Part shown: positions 20,668-32,155 of the stretch, piece by piece
How positions within the stretch are numbered: the first letter of the stretch is position 1
Layout of the letters: each line of letters starts with the position of its first letter
Source of the DNA: Pisolithus tinctorius
Lineage: Eukaryota; Basidiomycota; Agaricomycetes; Boletales; Pisolithaceae
Reading direction: 5' to 3'
Length of the DNA stretch: 64,000 nt
NCBI GenBank assembly: GCA_024663395.1
Contig: JANFAH010000002.1
Location: 6,262,001 to 6,326,000, forward strand
Position numbers and translations under genes: made by a program
Notes under the pieces: model-generated
Seen by the model: only the letters and a program-made list of their open reading frames with translations
What the model was told of the DNA's origin: nothing
Database searches by the model: none

Positions 20668-21363
20668 TGTTATGCCTCTGGCCCACGTGTTTCCTTTTTT
20701 GCCATCTGCCCCTAAGTCGCCAGGTCACATGTGTCACGTGCCTCGTCACATCGATTGTCCTCGCCGTGGTCGTCCTCTGTCTGTTGGCACGTAGAGCCTT
20801 CGGATCACCGGCAGTGGTGGTATTTCCAATACCAACTGATGCTGCGTATGCTGTCGTCACTCTGACTCGTAGCTGCGCCCGCAGCTGATGGACATGTATT
20901 TCATTTATGGTCACTTCCTGTTCCGCGTTCGCTTCTGACTCGTCCCCGTTGCTTGTATGTTGTTATCCTTATAGTCGGTGTTGTCGCCCCTCGCTGCGGA
21001 CTACACCTGCAGCTGGTTTGGTTGTTCCCGCAGCACTTGACTCATTTCTATTTCCTCGTTTACTTGTTTATGACTAACTATGGATGTATGTACGGTACAA
21101 ACCCTGTGGGGTATATAAGGCAGAGGTACCGTGTCATGTATCCTTAGTTTTTTGATTTCTTGCAATCTAGCTATCATCTTTAACTCGCCCTCTGTTCCCC
21201 CTCCGTTGCAATCCCAGAAGAACTTGCCAGTAGGACGAACCTCTTTACAGGCTCGTTAATAACAAGCTGGACCATAGGGGTTACGATAAGTTTGGCCCGT
21301 AGATCCACCTCGTGACATTCGTGCCTAGTCCATTTGACGAAGTCACTCATTGCAAGCATAACA
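20668..21363 (+). repeat. 3' LTR of Element 1
   Basis: 696 bp, with the same termini as the 5' LTR. It carries a 15-bp extra segment that partly duplicates local sequence (GTCCTC words near 20757-20783). The imperfect TSD GACGA follows. Confidence 0.95.
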
Positions 21364-21368
21364 GACGA

Positions 21369-22014
21369 CAGGAATGATATCTGGCTGCTGCCGTAGGAGG
21401 GAGAGGAGGTCAAGGTAGATTGCCCATATTGTGTTGCGCTGAACAGATGGGGAGCCCAGTCGTATATAACACTCGTTGATGAAGGCATTGAGTGCATGTG
21501 GGACAAGATCGAATACTGGATGGTCAGCCTTAATGTAGAGTTGTTGGATGTCCTTGATTGTTTTCGGATCGACCATCACCTGTCAGAAACCATAGCATGT
21601 TAAATGTATATGATAAACAAATATATAGTACCTTGAAATCTAGCACGCCATAGTCCTCTGCACAGGTGTGGATTAACTCAGGAATTCCATGAGGTAGGAC
21701 CTGAAAAACACTCGTTACATAGATCATGGAGGTCCAATCAGTGCATACCTTGTTTTTGTCCCAGTGCTTGCGACTATTATTGACTCGGTCTCGATACTGG
21801 TCCAGCTCCCTCTGGAGCCAGGGAATAAACAACCAACAAAAGACCATCCTGTTCAGATATATGGCTCAGTGGTGAACCGTAAACTGAAAGGGATATCTTA
21901 CAGCTGCAGCGTATTGTCAGGATCATACCAGCCTTCATCAAGGCCTTCATCGAGCAGAGTCTCAAAGCCAGGAGTAAATCGTCGTTGAAGCTGGGACCAT
22001 GTGATTTTCGGCAT
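21369..22014 (-). pseudogene. 5' part of spliced Agaricomycete repeat-associated gene, disrupted by Element 1
   Basis: Minus-strand exons 22014-21902, 21848-21749, 21700-21632 and 21579-21369 join in frame (GTAAGA, GTATGC and GTACTA donors, CAG acceptors). Exon 4 then continues at 1954-1806 beyond Element 1. Visible motifs are SQLQRRFTPGFETLLDEG, GWYDPDNTLQL, FIPWLQRELDQYRDRVNN, VLPHGIPELI, EDYGVLDFKV and HPVFDLVPHALNAFI. From memory these resemble a multicopy Agaricomycete family often linked to integrase-core (GINGER-like) proteins. That link is recognition, not proof. Apart from the insertion I see no stop or frameshift in these exons. Confidence 0.65.
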
Positions 22015-22074
22015 GATGTTCTCACATAGTGTAGTCACACTTAGTCACAACACATGGGCAGCCTGTGCGCCAAA

Positions 22075-24260
22075 ACACCAACACTTATATAGACCCCGAG
22101 ATGGGCCCACCTATAATAGATTAGCTGCTACACATGGACAGGCCCGAGGGACTAAAGTGAGAGCAACATATGTATGGGCCTGTAAGTGCATTACCACAAC
22201 ATATGGGAGGGCCTGTGGTGGGTAAGGATGCTGAAACATTTAGACGGGCCTGTGACCAATTAAGTATACTGAGCTGCTGTAAGACATGGACGGGCCCGTC
22301 CTGGTAGGTTACACCCCTGTCTCAACATTAAGGCGGGCCCACCTATCATAACATGGAGAGGGTCACAGCATAAGGACGGGCCTGTCTATAATTAGAATAC
22401 AAAGTTGGCAACATATGGATGGGCCCAGGAGTAATATCATTTATGGTGTCACAACATCTAGACAGGCCCGTTCATAATAAGCCATACCTCTGTCGCAACA
22501 TAAAGATGGGCCCGTCAGTAATGTCATTTCATAATGTCACAACATATGGACAGGCCTGTCGACAATAAGATGTACTGCTGTTGAAACATAAAGACGGGCC
22601 CGTCACAAGTATCTTTTAATAGAGTCACAACGTAAGGTCGGGCCTGTCAGTAGTATTATGCAACATATGGATGGGCCTGTCCACAGTAAGGTGTACCTCT
22701 GATGAAACATAAAGACGGGCCTGTCAGTAATCTCATGTATAGCATCACAACATATGGACGGGCCCATCAGTAGTATTATTTATATTGTCACAACTATGGG
22801 TGGGCCCAGCCCCAGTAAGATGTACCCTGTCAAAACATAAAGGCAGGCCCGTCACTAATATCATTTAATAGAGTCACAGCATATGGACAGGCCCTTCAGT
22901 AGTATTATTTATATTGTCACAACATATGGGCAGGCCTGGCCCCAGTAAGATGTACCCTGTCGAAACATAAAGGCAGGCCTGTCACTAATATCATTTAATA
23001 GAGTCACAACATATGGACGGGCCCTTCAATAGTATTATTTATATCGTCACAACATGTGGACAGGCCCTTCAGTAGTATTATTTATATTGTCACAGCATAT
23101 GGACAGGCCCGTCCATAGTAAGATGTACTTTGGACGAAACATAAAGATGGGCCTGTCAGTAATCTCATGTACAGCATCACAACATATGGACGGGCCCTTC
23201 AGTAGTATTATTTATATCGTCACAACATATGGGCAGGCCCGGCCCCAGTAAGATGTACCCTGTCGAAACATAAAGGCAGGCCCATCACTAATATCATTTA
23301 ATAGAGTCACAACATATGGACGGGCCCTTCAATAGTATTATTTATATCGTCACAACATGTGGACAGGCCCTTCAGTAGTATTATTTATATTGTCACAGCA
23401 TATGGACAGGCCCATCCATAGTAAGATGTACTTTGGACGAAACATAAAGATGGGCCCATCAGTAATCTCATGTATAGCATCACAACATATGGATGGGCCC
23501 TTCAGTAGTATTATTTATATCATCACAACATATGGGCGGGCCCAGCCCCAGTAAGATGTACCCTGTCGAAACATAAAGACAGGCCCGTCACTAGTATCAT
23601 TTAATAGAGTCACAACATATGGATGGGCCCTTCAGTAATACTATTTATATTGTCACAACATATGGACGGGCCCTTCAGTAGTATCATGTATATCATCACA
23701 ACAAATGGATGGGCCCGGCCCCAGTAAGATGTACCCTGTCGAAACATAAAGATGGGCCCTTCAGTTGTATTATTTACATTGTCACAGCATATGGACAGGC
23801 CCATCCACAGTAAGATGTACCTCTGACAAAACATAAAGATGGGCCTTCAGTAGTATCATGTATATCATCACAACAAATGGATGGGCCCATCTAGCCAGAT
23901 GCACCCCTGTCAAAACATAAGGACGGGTCCGTGTATGGTATTCTTAGGCAGCAGAAAGGGAGATCCAAGCTATCTACATAAGGACGGCCCATGTAAGGCA
24001 TTCTCAGGCAGCAGAAAGGGAGATCAAAGGGATCTACATAAGGATGGGCTCATCCATGGTATTCTCAGGCAGCAGATAAGGGAAAACAAAAACCAGTGTT
24101 ACAACATAAGTCAGGCCGATCTGTCCATCGCAGGATTACAAACCCTTGGCACCACATAAGGCGGGCCAATCCGTCGTATCATAGATAGCTCACTGCAAAT
24201 GGACGGGCCTATCCATATTGGGTTATCCCCCTGTCACAATATAAGACAGGCCCAGGAAGA
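22075..24260. repeat. Degenerate ~44-bp minisatellite with GGGCCC palindromic cores
   Basis: About 50 imperfect units built on CACAACATATGGACGGGCCC or ACATAAAGACGGGCCCGTC alternate with AT-rich spacers (AGTATTATTTATAT, AGTAAGATGTACC). The best cores are perfect palindromes such as GGACGGGCCCGTCC (about 22287). Larger blocks of ~300 bp are repeated around 22860-23750. No gene is supported. The array starts right upstream of the split minus-strand gene. Confidence 0.85.
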
Positions 24261-24672
24261 CAAGAAATGAAGAAAGTGGAACCTCTCACACTATGAAGTA
24301 TCTGAATTTCCCACTATAAATTGTGTTTCATGTTGGACGATTTGTCTATTCAGTTGGAATCTCAGGTGCTGGTCTATGTAGCCATGAGCCAGGACTCTGC
24401 CATTGGAGCAGACAGGAAACACACAAAACAAATGGCAATGCTATTCAGAACAACGCATAATATTTTTATCTGAGTCTCTGCTTCATATATGCATCCAGGA
24501 TTATGGACTTGTACCAGTATTGCCGTCATGCCGTGGGAATCATTCATAGGCAGGATAAAAAGTGCAACATCCGCATATCTCATTGTCCATCTTTCACCTC
24601 TGACTCTTCCTCTCTCCAATCACCATCACCACTCTCACCATCGAATTACCTCATCATCTCATCATCAGAAAC

Positions 24673-26411
24673 ATGTCGTCGTCGTCATCTCACAAGCTCT
24701 TCAAGAAATTGCCTGAGCTTGATGCTGTGGCCAACCACATTCTTCAAATTTATTTCAAGGATATCGTGGAAAGCAGCAAGCTGGGAAAGGCAGACAAGAT
24801 TGCGAAGTGGAGAGGTGCCATCAAGGCGATAAACGATGAACTAGTGCATCATAGCCTCATCACACTTTTTCACTAACTGATGTATTCAGGACTCTGTATG
24901 TGACCTCATCACTAGGACGGATGAGATTCCGATGACCCTCATCGGCGTCGACATGTTCTTAAAGTGGCATGAAGACCTCAGCTCGATTGACCACCTGTGG
25001 CCTGAGTGGAAGACCGCCCTAGCCCCTTCCAAAACTGATGTCGCCAACCACAAGTGGCTCGACATTGTCGAGCATTGATACAACTACCACTGGTTGGGCC
25101 TCCCTATGCCCTGTGTGGTGCCAACACCAACACCACCCACTCAAGAGACCGAAATGCCTACGAGCGACAAAGGAAAATGGAAAGCAACCGAGGTGGAGGT
25201 GGAGCAAATGATAGCGGAGGGCTTGCACAGGATGGAGGTGGATGATGAGAGTGAAGAGGAGGTGCCAGAGAAGGAGGACGAGGAGGAAGAACCAGTACGA
25301 GGCAGGCAGAAGCGCCAAGCTGCCACGAAAACGACGACCTGTCGATCCGGATGTCGATCCCATGCTATGAAGGCAACAGCGGAAACCGATGATGAAGACA
25401 ATGTTTCCACTCAAGGCCAATCGAAACACAAGCCTTGTCCACCGTCAGATGGACTATATGGTCGCACTGCCTTAGCTTTCAGAAGGACGCCTTCCCCTGA
25501 CCCCAAATCCTGCGAGTCATGCCGCAGACACAAGGTCCGATGCTACAGGAACCCCAGGAAGTCCTGCTTCCTGTGCGATGGTCGCAAGATTCGATGCAAC
25601 CATGCCAAAGGCGGCACTACCACTCCAACTCGACAGAATCCATTGCGAGCCAGGGGGAAAAAGTGAGCTCGAAGTCTGTCCCCGACGATGGAGGCCCAAG
25701 AACCCCAAAGCCCAGTGGAACGTCCCCAAAAGCGACATGTTTCAATGGCTTCCAAAGCCATCGATACTGGGGTTGGGCCCTCCAACCAGGGAAAGACGAT
25801 CCCTGAGGGATCTTCACTCAGTACATTTCCAATTTCATGTATTTACCGCTGACTCAAATTTTATTCAGAGATTCGTATTCCTGCATTCAAACATGGGGAT
25901 TCCTGCCCAATCCCAGCCACTGTACAAGCAGATTCGATTGTCGATGTTGGCCCATCCATTGCGCAGGAGGTACAGGAATCTACAGTAGCAGGTATGTTTA
26001 ACCACTCCACATCTATGCTAAGTATCGTCATTAACCCTTGTATTCAAAGCAGAAACCCACCCATCGACAATGGTGGCACCCATCCAACCCACAACTGCTG
26101 CAACTCCCAGTGCACCGTCACCCGTCTGTGCCCCAATTGCCGATGTTTCGCAAACGTCCAACACAATCAAACAGCGTATCGAAGATTTGGAATGTCGACT
26201 CTGCGATGCTGAGGCCCACTGCCAATACTATGAGGATCGAATGTACGATTTCCAAATACAATAGGATGAGACCACGCAGACACTGGACAGGATGGCATGC
26301 GAGCTGGAGGCTCTGTGTATTCGGGTGTATGGACGACCATTGGGTGACAACCTCATCGATCTCTTTGGGCCTCTGGCAGATGAGACAAGGGCAGATAGGA
26401 CAGCAGGGTGA
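24673..26411 (+). pseudogene. Zn2Cys6 cluster protein gene, 4 exons, three premature stops
   Basis: Exons 24673-24843, 24890-25820, 25869-25991 and 26050-26411 join in one frame (introns of 46, 48 and 58 nt). The N-terminal domain is helical (LFKKLPELDAVANHILQIYF, KADKIAKWRGAIKAIND). An acidic/basic linker (MEVDDESEEEVPEKEDEEEE) leads to a canonical binuclear cluster CX2CX6CX7CX2CX6C (CESCRRHKVRC, CFLCDGRKIRC). A coiled coil (IKQRIEDLECRLCDAEAHC) and an ending LFGPLADETRAD follow. TGA 25076, TGA 25664 and TAG 26262 interrupt it; all three are explained by C to T changes. The Cys-cluster plus coiled-coil layout recalls the antisense gene of Element 2. It is probably a multicopy family rather than a housekeeping regulator. 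Confidence 0.75.
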
Positions 26412-27600
26412 ATGAGGCCGTCTATAATTTTACTCCTCCGCAGTATATACAATGTTTTTTTACATTTCACATTTTAATTGACCACTGTGGCTGCATCATA
26501 TACTCAACATTTACTTAGAGTGAGAAAAAGACAATGGCTAGACAGCCAACAGAATTGCAAAGGATAATCTCATTCTACTAAAACAACTGCTGATGTATCC
26601 CAATAGGCGGAAGCTTAGCGAATGCATGGCTTTGTGATATAGCATAGTTAACATGAAGCTTAAAAAATGAGATAGTGGGATGGTCTCATTCTGCTAAAAC
26701 TGGAGTCGATGGAGCCTGATAGACGGAACCCAAATGCACGGGCTATGCTATTTACAGTGTTCACTTGGGATTTACAAAACACGATAATGGCTAATAATAG
26801 GATAACAATGCAAAGAAAAATGTCAGCCTGTGAAAACAGCATTCCATGGATCCCGATAGACTCATCTGAGTCTGCTAATACAGCCACTGATGAATCCCAA
26901 TAGACAGACACCTGGCGAATGAGCGGCTATGCTATTTACAGTGTTCACTTGGGAGTTACAAAACAAGATAACAGCTAATAATAGGATAACAATGCAAAGG
27001 AAGATGTCAGCCTGTGAAAACAGCATTCTGCAGATCCCGATAGATGGAACCCTTCCAAATGAGCAGCCTGCACAATATGCAAGGTTGATATGGACTGTCT
27101 CGACCTGCTAACATGGAATTCAATGGATCCTGATAGACGGAACCCTTCAAAGTGAGCGGACTGCATGAGATGCAAGGCTGAGAGCAATTGGTCATCGGAT
27201 GCAAATGCAAAGCAATATTCTCATTGCACTAATGTAGGATCCAAGGTATGCCCACAGGTTGGACATGTGCAAATGAGCAGAGAGTGAGATTCACAAGGTT
27301 CAATTCAGGGAGAAAGTTGCATTCTGCTATTGTAGGAGCCAATGTATTTCAATAGGTGGAAGCTTGGCAAATGAGCAGATAAATACTTCTCAGCAGACGG
27401 AAATACCACCAAGGGCATTCAGCCAGTCACTAGTGCCCAATTCACCCTCTGCATTGAGCAATAAATATTCTGTTTCCCAACAATGGTTTGTTGCCGTTCA
27501 TCTCAGCCCACAGATGCATGAGCCTTTCAAGACAGACAATATACATACGCATGTCATACCAGACATATCCACAATGGAAATAAAACATGCGAAAGGTAAA
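26412..27600. repeat. Degenerate dispersed motif series
   Basis: At least eight diverged copies of a motif around ATCCCAATAGACGGAA followed by CAAATGAGC recur about every 70-140 bp between 26590 and 27380. A longer ~220-bp segment (CTATGCTATTTACAGTGTTCACTTGGGA) is duplicated at about 26740 and 26926. No gene is supported. Confidence 0.6.
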
Positions 27601-27639
27601 TGAATGGGCTAGCTTGCCACTGGGCATCTCCTGCAAAGT

Positions 27640-28692
27640 ACCCGCTGACCCGCCCATCAGCTACAGGGCGGAATGCAAGGGCAGGGGACGGAAACTGCAG
27701 GTTCACATTGAGCTAACATTTAACTACAAGTCTTTCTCCAGGACAAACTGAATATCAGTCGCATTCATGGCCTGCCATTTGTGTTCAGCATGCTTGGCCA
27801 ACCTCAAATACATCATCCTCTGCCTCGCTGCATAACACTGCACCCCAGGAGCTCCAATAGCGCTGCTTCCCATCTGTATCTTATGCCATTCTTTTGCTCA
27901 AAATCTGAAGAAACTTATAGCCCATTGAAATTCTGATATTATGAGCTCTTCCTCTTCTTCCCAATGATCTTTGATGGATTTTGCTCACAGCCAATGAATG
28001 TGATAAACTAATTGAAGCAAATTCATCAACCTTAAAGCACTGTTGAACAGTAAGGTCAACATACATTCAGACATCCAACTCTTTGATTCTGTGTCCTGCA
28101 GGATGTCGATCGACCAAAACCATGGAAGATGGGTTCTGTGGTGCTCCTGTGCATTTTGGGAGAAGGCCACTGTCTGCACAGCCAGGTCTTCTTTATGAAG
28201 CTCTTGATAACATCCTAAGATATCTGCACCTGCGCCAAGTGCAACCATGGCATCTCTGCATCGATTATAAATTGTGGCCTGTTTTTTTACTGAGACATTG
28301 ATAGCGTGGATCATATCCCAGGCCTGAGTTTTCATAGAATAGCTCTTAGCTGTGTGCACCACCCCCCAAAAGACAGCCGCCTTGTCTGCCAATGTAAGAC
28401 GGAGGCCATGTAGCGCATCATTAGCTTGACCTGTGTGAAGCTTCAGCTCCATTTCTGCAAGATTTTGAAGCCCTCGAGCTCGACATGTGTCAATGCCAAG
28501 AGCAGATGGAAGCGGCAATTTGTCCTGCGGTCCTGCCAGGGTTCCATCTGAGGCAGGCAACTCATCCCCCACATCATCCAGCCAACCATCATCTGAAGCA
28601 TAATCCTGCTCGGAATTTGTGTCAAGAAACACAGTCGGCTGTACGGATTCGCTGGCAGAAGTGTTGGAGCCCACTTCAAGGTGCAGCTTCAA
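27640..28692 (-). pseudogene. KDZ-transposase-type C-terminal fragment
   Basis: A minus-strand frame of ~235 codons (28692-27985) contains MELKLHTGQANDALHGLRL, KTQAWDMIHAINVSVKKQ, YNRCRDAMVALGA and LPWFWSIDI. These fit the C-terminal region I associate with Agaricomycete KDZ transposase/CxC proteins. It starts with an acidic stretch and has no ATG at its 5' end, where repeat R1 begins (28711). A possible last exon on the same strand (about 27930-27730) encodes WHKIQMGSSAIGAPG and ends IQFVLEKDL. The fragment is 5'-truncated. Confidence 0.6.
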
Positions 28693-28710
28693 GTAAATCG
28701 CAGCATCCGT

Positions 28711-30560
28711 TGTGAGTCAAAGTGTGGAAAGGCAGTATAAACCAACCAAACCAACACAAAAGACAAATAAGAGCGAGTGGTGGTTTGCCTCCGCGGAACC
28801 TGGAGTGCAGAGAAACCTAAATGTGTGGGGGGGACTTCAAGTAGAGGGCTCCTGGCGCAAGTCATTGACGAGTTATGCAGGAGAGGATGAATGAATGCTG
28901 ATTGAGAAGGGGATGCTGAACAGAGCAGGGGTGTTCAGCCGAAAGGACTTGGGAGTAATGGATTTTGATAGGACGTGCTCCTGGCACAAGTCGATGACGA
29001 GTTATGCAGGAGTGGATGGATGACTAAACAAGAGGTTGCTGACTAAGCACTGATGATACTGCTGATGATGAATAGAGGTAGATAGACCCTTGATGGAGCC
29101 TCAACTACCAATGATATGAATGATGACAGATAGACTCTTCTGAATGAGCCTCAACTGTCGACAACGAGATAGGCACTGAACTGACTGCTGAGTGACTTCT
29201 GAATTGCTTCTTGGTAGCTAAGTACATGGGGGTTTATATACTGAGGAGGGAGCACAGCTTGTGACAAACAAGGCACAAACACTTGGTAAGTAATGAGTAA
29301 GGACTGAGTAATCATGATAAGTAAGCGAGAAATGAAAAGTAAGCAAGCAAAGAAGATTGGTAAGTATTGGCAATAAACGAGTCAAGGATAGTCAAAATAT
29401 CACAAAATGAGTCAAACAGAATCAGAAACTGAGTAAGCGCACTGATATCACATTAGGGGGTGGCGATGCAAGTTAGATCTCAGCGGAGACATCTCTAGAT
29501 CCAAAGATGGCATGACAGATGGATGGTGTTTCCAGATAGGGAAGTATTAATTCCAGAATTGAAGGGCATGAGTCAGGTGTCAAAGGGGGCTAGGGCGTTG
29601 GGGGTCTGTGGGGCAATGGAAGCATACACGATTGTGTCTCCCACCCTTCCATCCTCTCAGCGAAGTTAACAAAAACTTCATGAATGGGGTTCTGACGGAG
29701 GAGGTGGAGAAGGGGGAACGTCTTCTGCTGGATCTTGCAGTAAGAAGGCAAGATGCATGTCATACTCATCATGAATGCGATCAGGGAGGCTGGAGGACAG
29801 TAGATTATACTGCAGCTGTTGCAATGCGGGAAGAATGATGGACGAGACTGGAATAAAGATGGTGCAGGGAGCAGGGAGGAACGATCCATATGCTTCATCA
29901 ACTGGGGAGACTGAAATGACCACATAAGACCTTTCTAACTGAGCGACAGACCTGAGGTGACCAAAGAACGTCCTTCTGGAAGTCATACTGACAAGGAGAA
30001 CATGCTGACCAAGCTGCATGGGATGAGATGGGGCTGACAACGACGGGATGAACCAGGGGGCTTCAGGATGGAAGCTGGTGGGAACGCCTGGCAGATATAC
30101 GTAGCCACTGTCTCTGGCAAATGAGACAAGTGAGATGATCGATGAAGAGGTGGCCATGATTGATGGACTTAGCGAAATGAGCATCTGATGGATGGAGTGC
30201 TGTAGAAACGCGCAGGGTGCGAGGATCCTCTCCAAATTTGGAAGGAAGAATCATGGGGCCGAGGACTTTAAGCGAGCATGGGAACGGAGTCGATATCTTT
30301 GGAAATGGTGGAGATACGATGAAAACCGGAATGCCGTACATGGGCGCTAAAAACCTTTAATGTGCGCTTAACTCACTTCCTCTTTTCTCTTTAGCACTGA
30401 CGACTCATTCTTGTGTGAAGGATGACTGTTCATGTCCAACAGTCTTTCTACACATGAGGCCTTTAGTCTTCATCTGCATGCTTGGGCATTGTGTGCAACT
30501 CGTCAACGAGTTAGGCAGAGTCAGCTGTAACTATGTCCACAACACCTTTGGTGTGTGACA
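28711..30560. mobile_element. Repeat R1, copy 1 (TG...CA bounded, ~1.85 kb)
   Basis: Begins TGTGAGTCAAAGTG and ends TTTGGTGTGTGACA. It is matched by 41713-43173 (internal deletion of ~0.4 kb) and by a 5'-truncated copy ending at 39373. TG...CA ends suggest a solo LTR or non-autonomous LTR-type element. Part of its minus strand has coding potential, annotated separately. Confidence 0.65.
29678..30341 (-). pseudogene. Conserved minus-strand coding region of repeat R1
   Basis: Starts with ATG 30341 (MYGIPVFIVSPPFPKI) and shifts frame near 30160 into MATSSSIISLVSFARDSGYV, with motifs YLPGVPTSFHPEAPWF, LLVSMTSRRTFFGHLRSV and RSYVVISVSPVDEAYGSFLP, up to about 29680. Copy 3 (39179-38391) keeps both halves in one 262-codon frame, and copy 2 (42960-42432) shows the same frame change as copy 1. 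Conservation across diverged copies argues for real coding. The product is not recognised. Confidence 0.5.
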
Positions 30561-32155
30561 CCACTACCACCCCCTCCGCAATCGACCTGTGGGTCGAGAC
30601 CTTATGACCCAACTAGTGCGGTCGGTTCAACATGAGGTTTTGCACTTGCAGCATCACCCCCTTTTATTCCAAGACCTCGTCATTTTTGTTGCCCAGCTTC
30701 AGCGCAAGCTGCTTGACATTTACACTTTGCTCGAATACATTGAGATCCTCTACCCGCTTCTTTCGTCTCCCCGCTCAAAACCTGTATGCACAAACCCCAC
30801 CTGGATGGGGTGCTTCACGAAGGATACTGCCACTTGCGAAGCACTGTATTTCGCTGGGGTGCCAGTCTGGCTCATGCATACCGAGGTGTACATCTCCCCT
30901 GATATGAATATCAAGGAGCCTGTGAGATTGATGTGCCCTGAAGACATAGTGAAAGCTATGTATTCCGAAAAGGGGGTAGCTAAGCCATTCCCATCGATCT
31001 ACCGTGGTGCTGGCAGTCTCCTGCACCACATTCACACTTGCAGGGACTATGAGGGTACATTCGCAGAGCAACCAGAGCCCCTGCAAGAATCATTTGCCAC
31101 ATCCTTGTCGAACCCATCTTCAAGCACTGGGAAGCAATCAACGAAAACGCAGACCAGGGCTGCCAGGGAACAAGCAACTGCAGGCCCCTCCAGAGGTATG
31201 TACCCTAATTTTCTTTCTGCTCATTCCTGACCAACTTGTAGCTTCGCACCCCAAACAATCAGGTGGTGGGGACTCGGCAAGGTGGGAAGAGCCTGATCTC
31301 CCAGAAATTCCCAAGCCCCACAGTCTGTTTGCATTGGCTTGGAGGAAAGCTTCAAAGGATATGTCCAGAGTCAAGTCGGGCATTGTGGACCCTGGTCATC
31401 GCTTTCCGAAGCCCACACTGTTGGTCAATGTGACCACCCCTGAACGAAAGAAGATGTACATGTTGAATTGGCTCTCTGCTCGCCCGGCTTGGATGAATCG
31501 AGTTGACATTTGGTCTCCACAGAAGAGCCCTTCCCCTCAGATGTGGAGGGACTTCCTCAATGGTACTGACACAGAGCGCTTGCCCTCTGGCACCCAGAGT
31601 GCATCCACGAAGTTGGCGGTTCAGGTGATTTTGGGGGACATCATTCAAGCAGCTCATGATGATCCTGTTCGTACGTCAGAAGAGATTGGGTGGAGGGGAA
31701 TGCAGGTTCGTATTTCATCCTATTTAGGTCTGTTCTTCATACTTATCTTGCGCAGGCGCAGGCTTCGAGCCTTTCAGACCCACCCCTTCATTTCACACGT
31801 TCCCTTCTATGGGAACTCTATGAACTCAACTTCCGCTATGAACTTCACACACTCGATCAGGCCCTTGTCCCGCAGCTTTGGCCCAATAGCCTAGATAAGT
31901 ATACACACCAATCACTTCTTTGGCCTATCTTCCCTGGTGGATGTGGTCTTTCAAGTTGGTCGGTGCCTCTTCCTCGGGAGCCACATGATTTGGGGTTGAC
32001 TGCTAGTGAGATGGAGGTGGCATTGCCATATCTGAACAAGTTCTGTCAGTTGCTATCTGCATGGCCAGGAGCACCCTTTCGTTTGAAGTCCCCAATCGAA
32101 CTGGATGGCTCTGGCAACCAAGCAGCATATGAAGCCTTCATCTTGGCTTGTTAAT
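30561..32155 (+). pseudogene. Multicopy Agaricomycete hypothetical protein, 5'-truncated
   Basis: A frame enters without ATG right after R1 and contains WMGCFTKDTATCEALYFAGV, PVWLMHTEVYISPDMNIKEP, MCPEDIVKAMYSEKGVAKPF and LHHIHTCRDYEGTF. Probable introns begin at about 31196 and 31706. Further exons carry RFPKPTLLVNVTTPERKKMY, MLNWLSARPAWMNRV, QMWRDFLNG and, to TAA ~32153, a helical end. The pattern matches, from memory, an abundant family of unknown function in mushroom genomes. The N-terminus is missing, cut by R1. I see no clear stop inside the exons. Confidence 0.55.

Larger units (their letters stand above)
1955..21363 (+). mobile_element. Element 1: Ty3/gypsy chromovirus carrying two nested insertions
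   Basis: Full-length LTR retrotransposon with 681-bp and 696-bp LTRs (termini TGTTATGC/GCATAACA) and a 5-bp TSD with one transition (AACGA 1950-1954, GACGA 21364-21368). The order is gag, protease, RT, RNase H, integrase, chromodomain, then an extra ORF. This domain order and the chromodomain place it among chromoviruses. It contains Element 3 (5360-8954) and Element 2 (10319-18044), so its own length is about 8.1 kb. Apart from these insertions, coding is broken mainly by six in-frame TGA codons (4106, 4615, 9935, 19556, 19781, 20393), consistent with CpG deamination rather than indel decay. Confidence 0.95.

Noticed and set aside
22075..24260. A second microexon array
   Set aside because: Some units contain CAG or GTAAG words, but acceptor and donor are not paired around a short constant-length segment on either strand.
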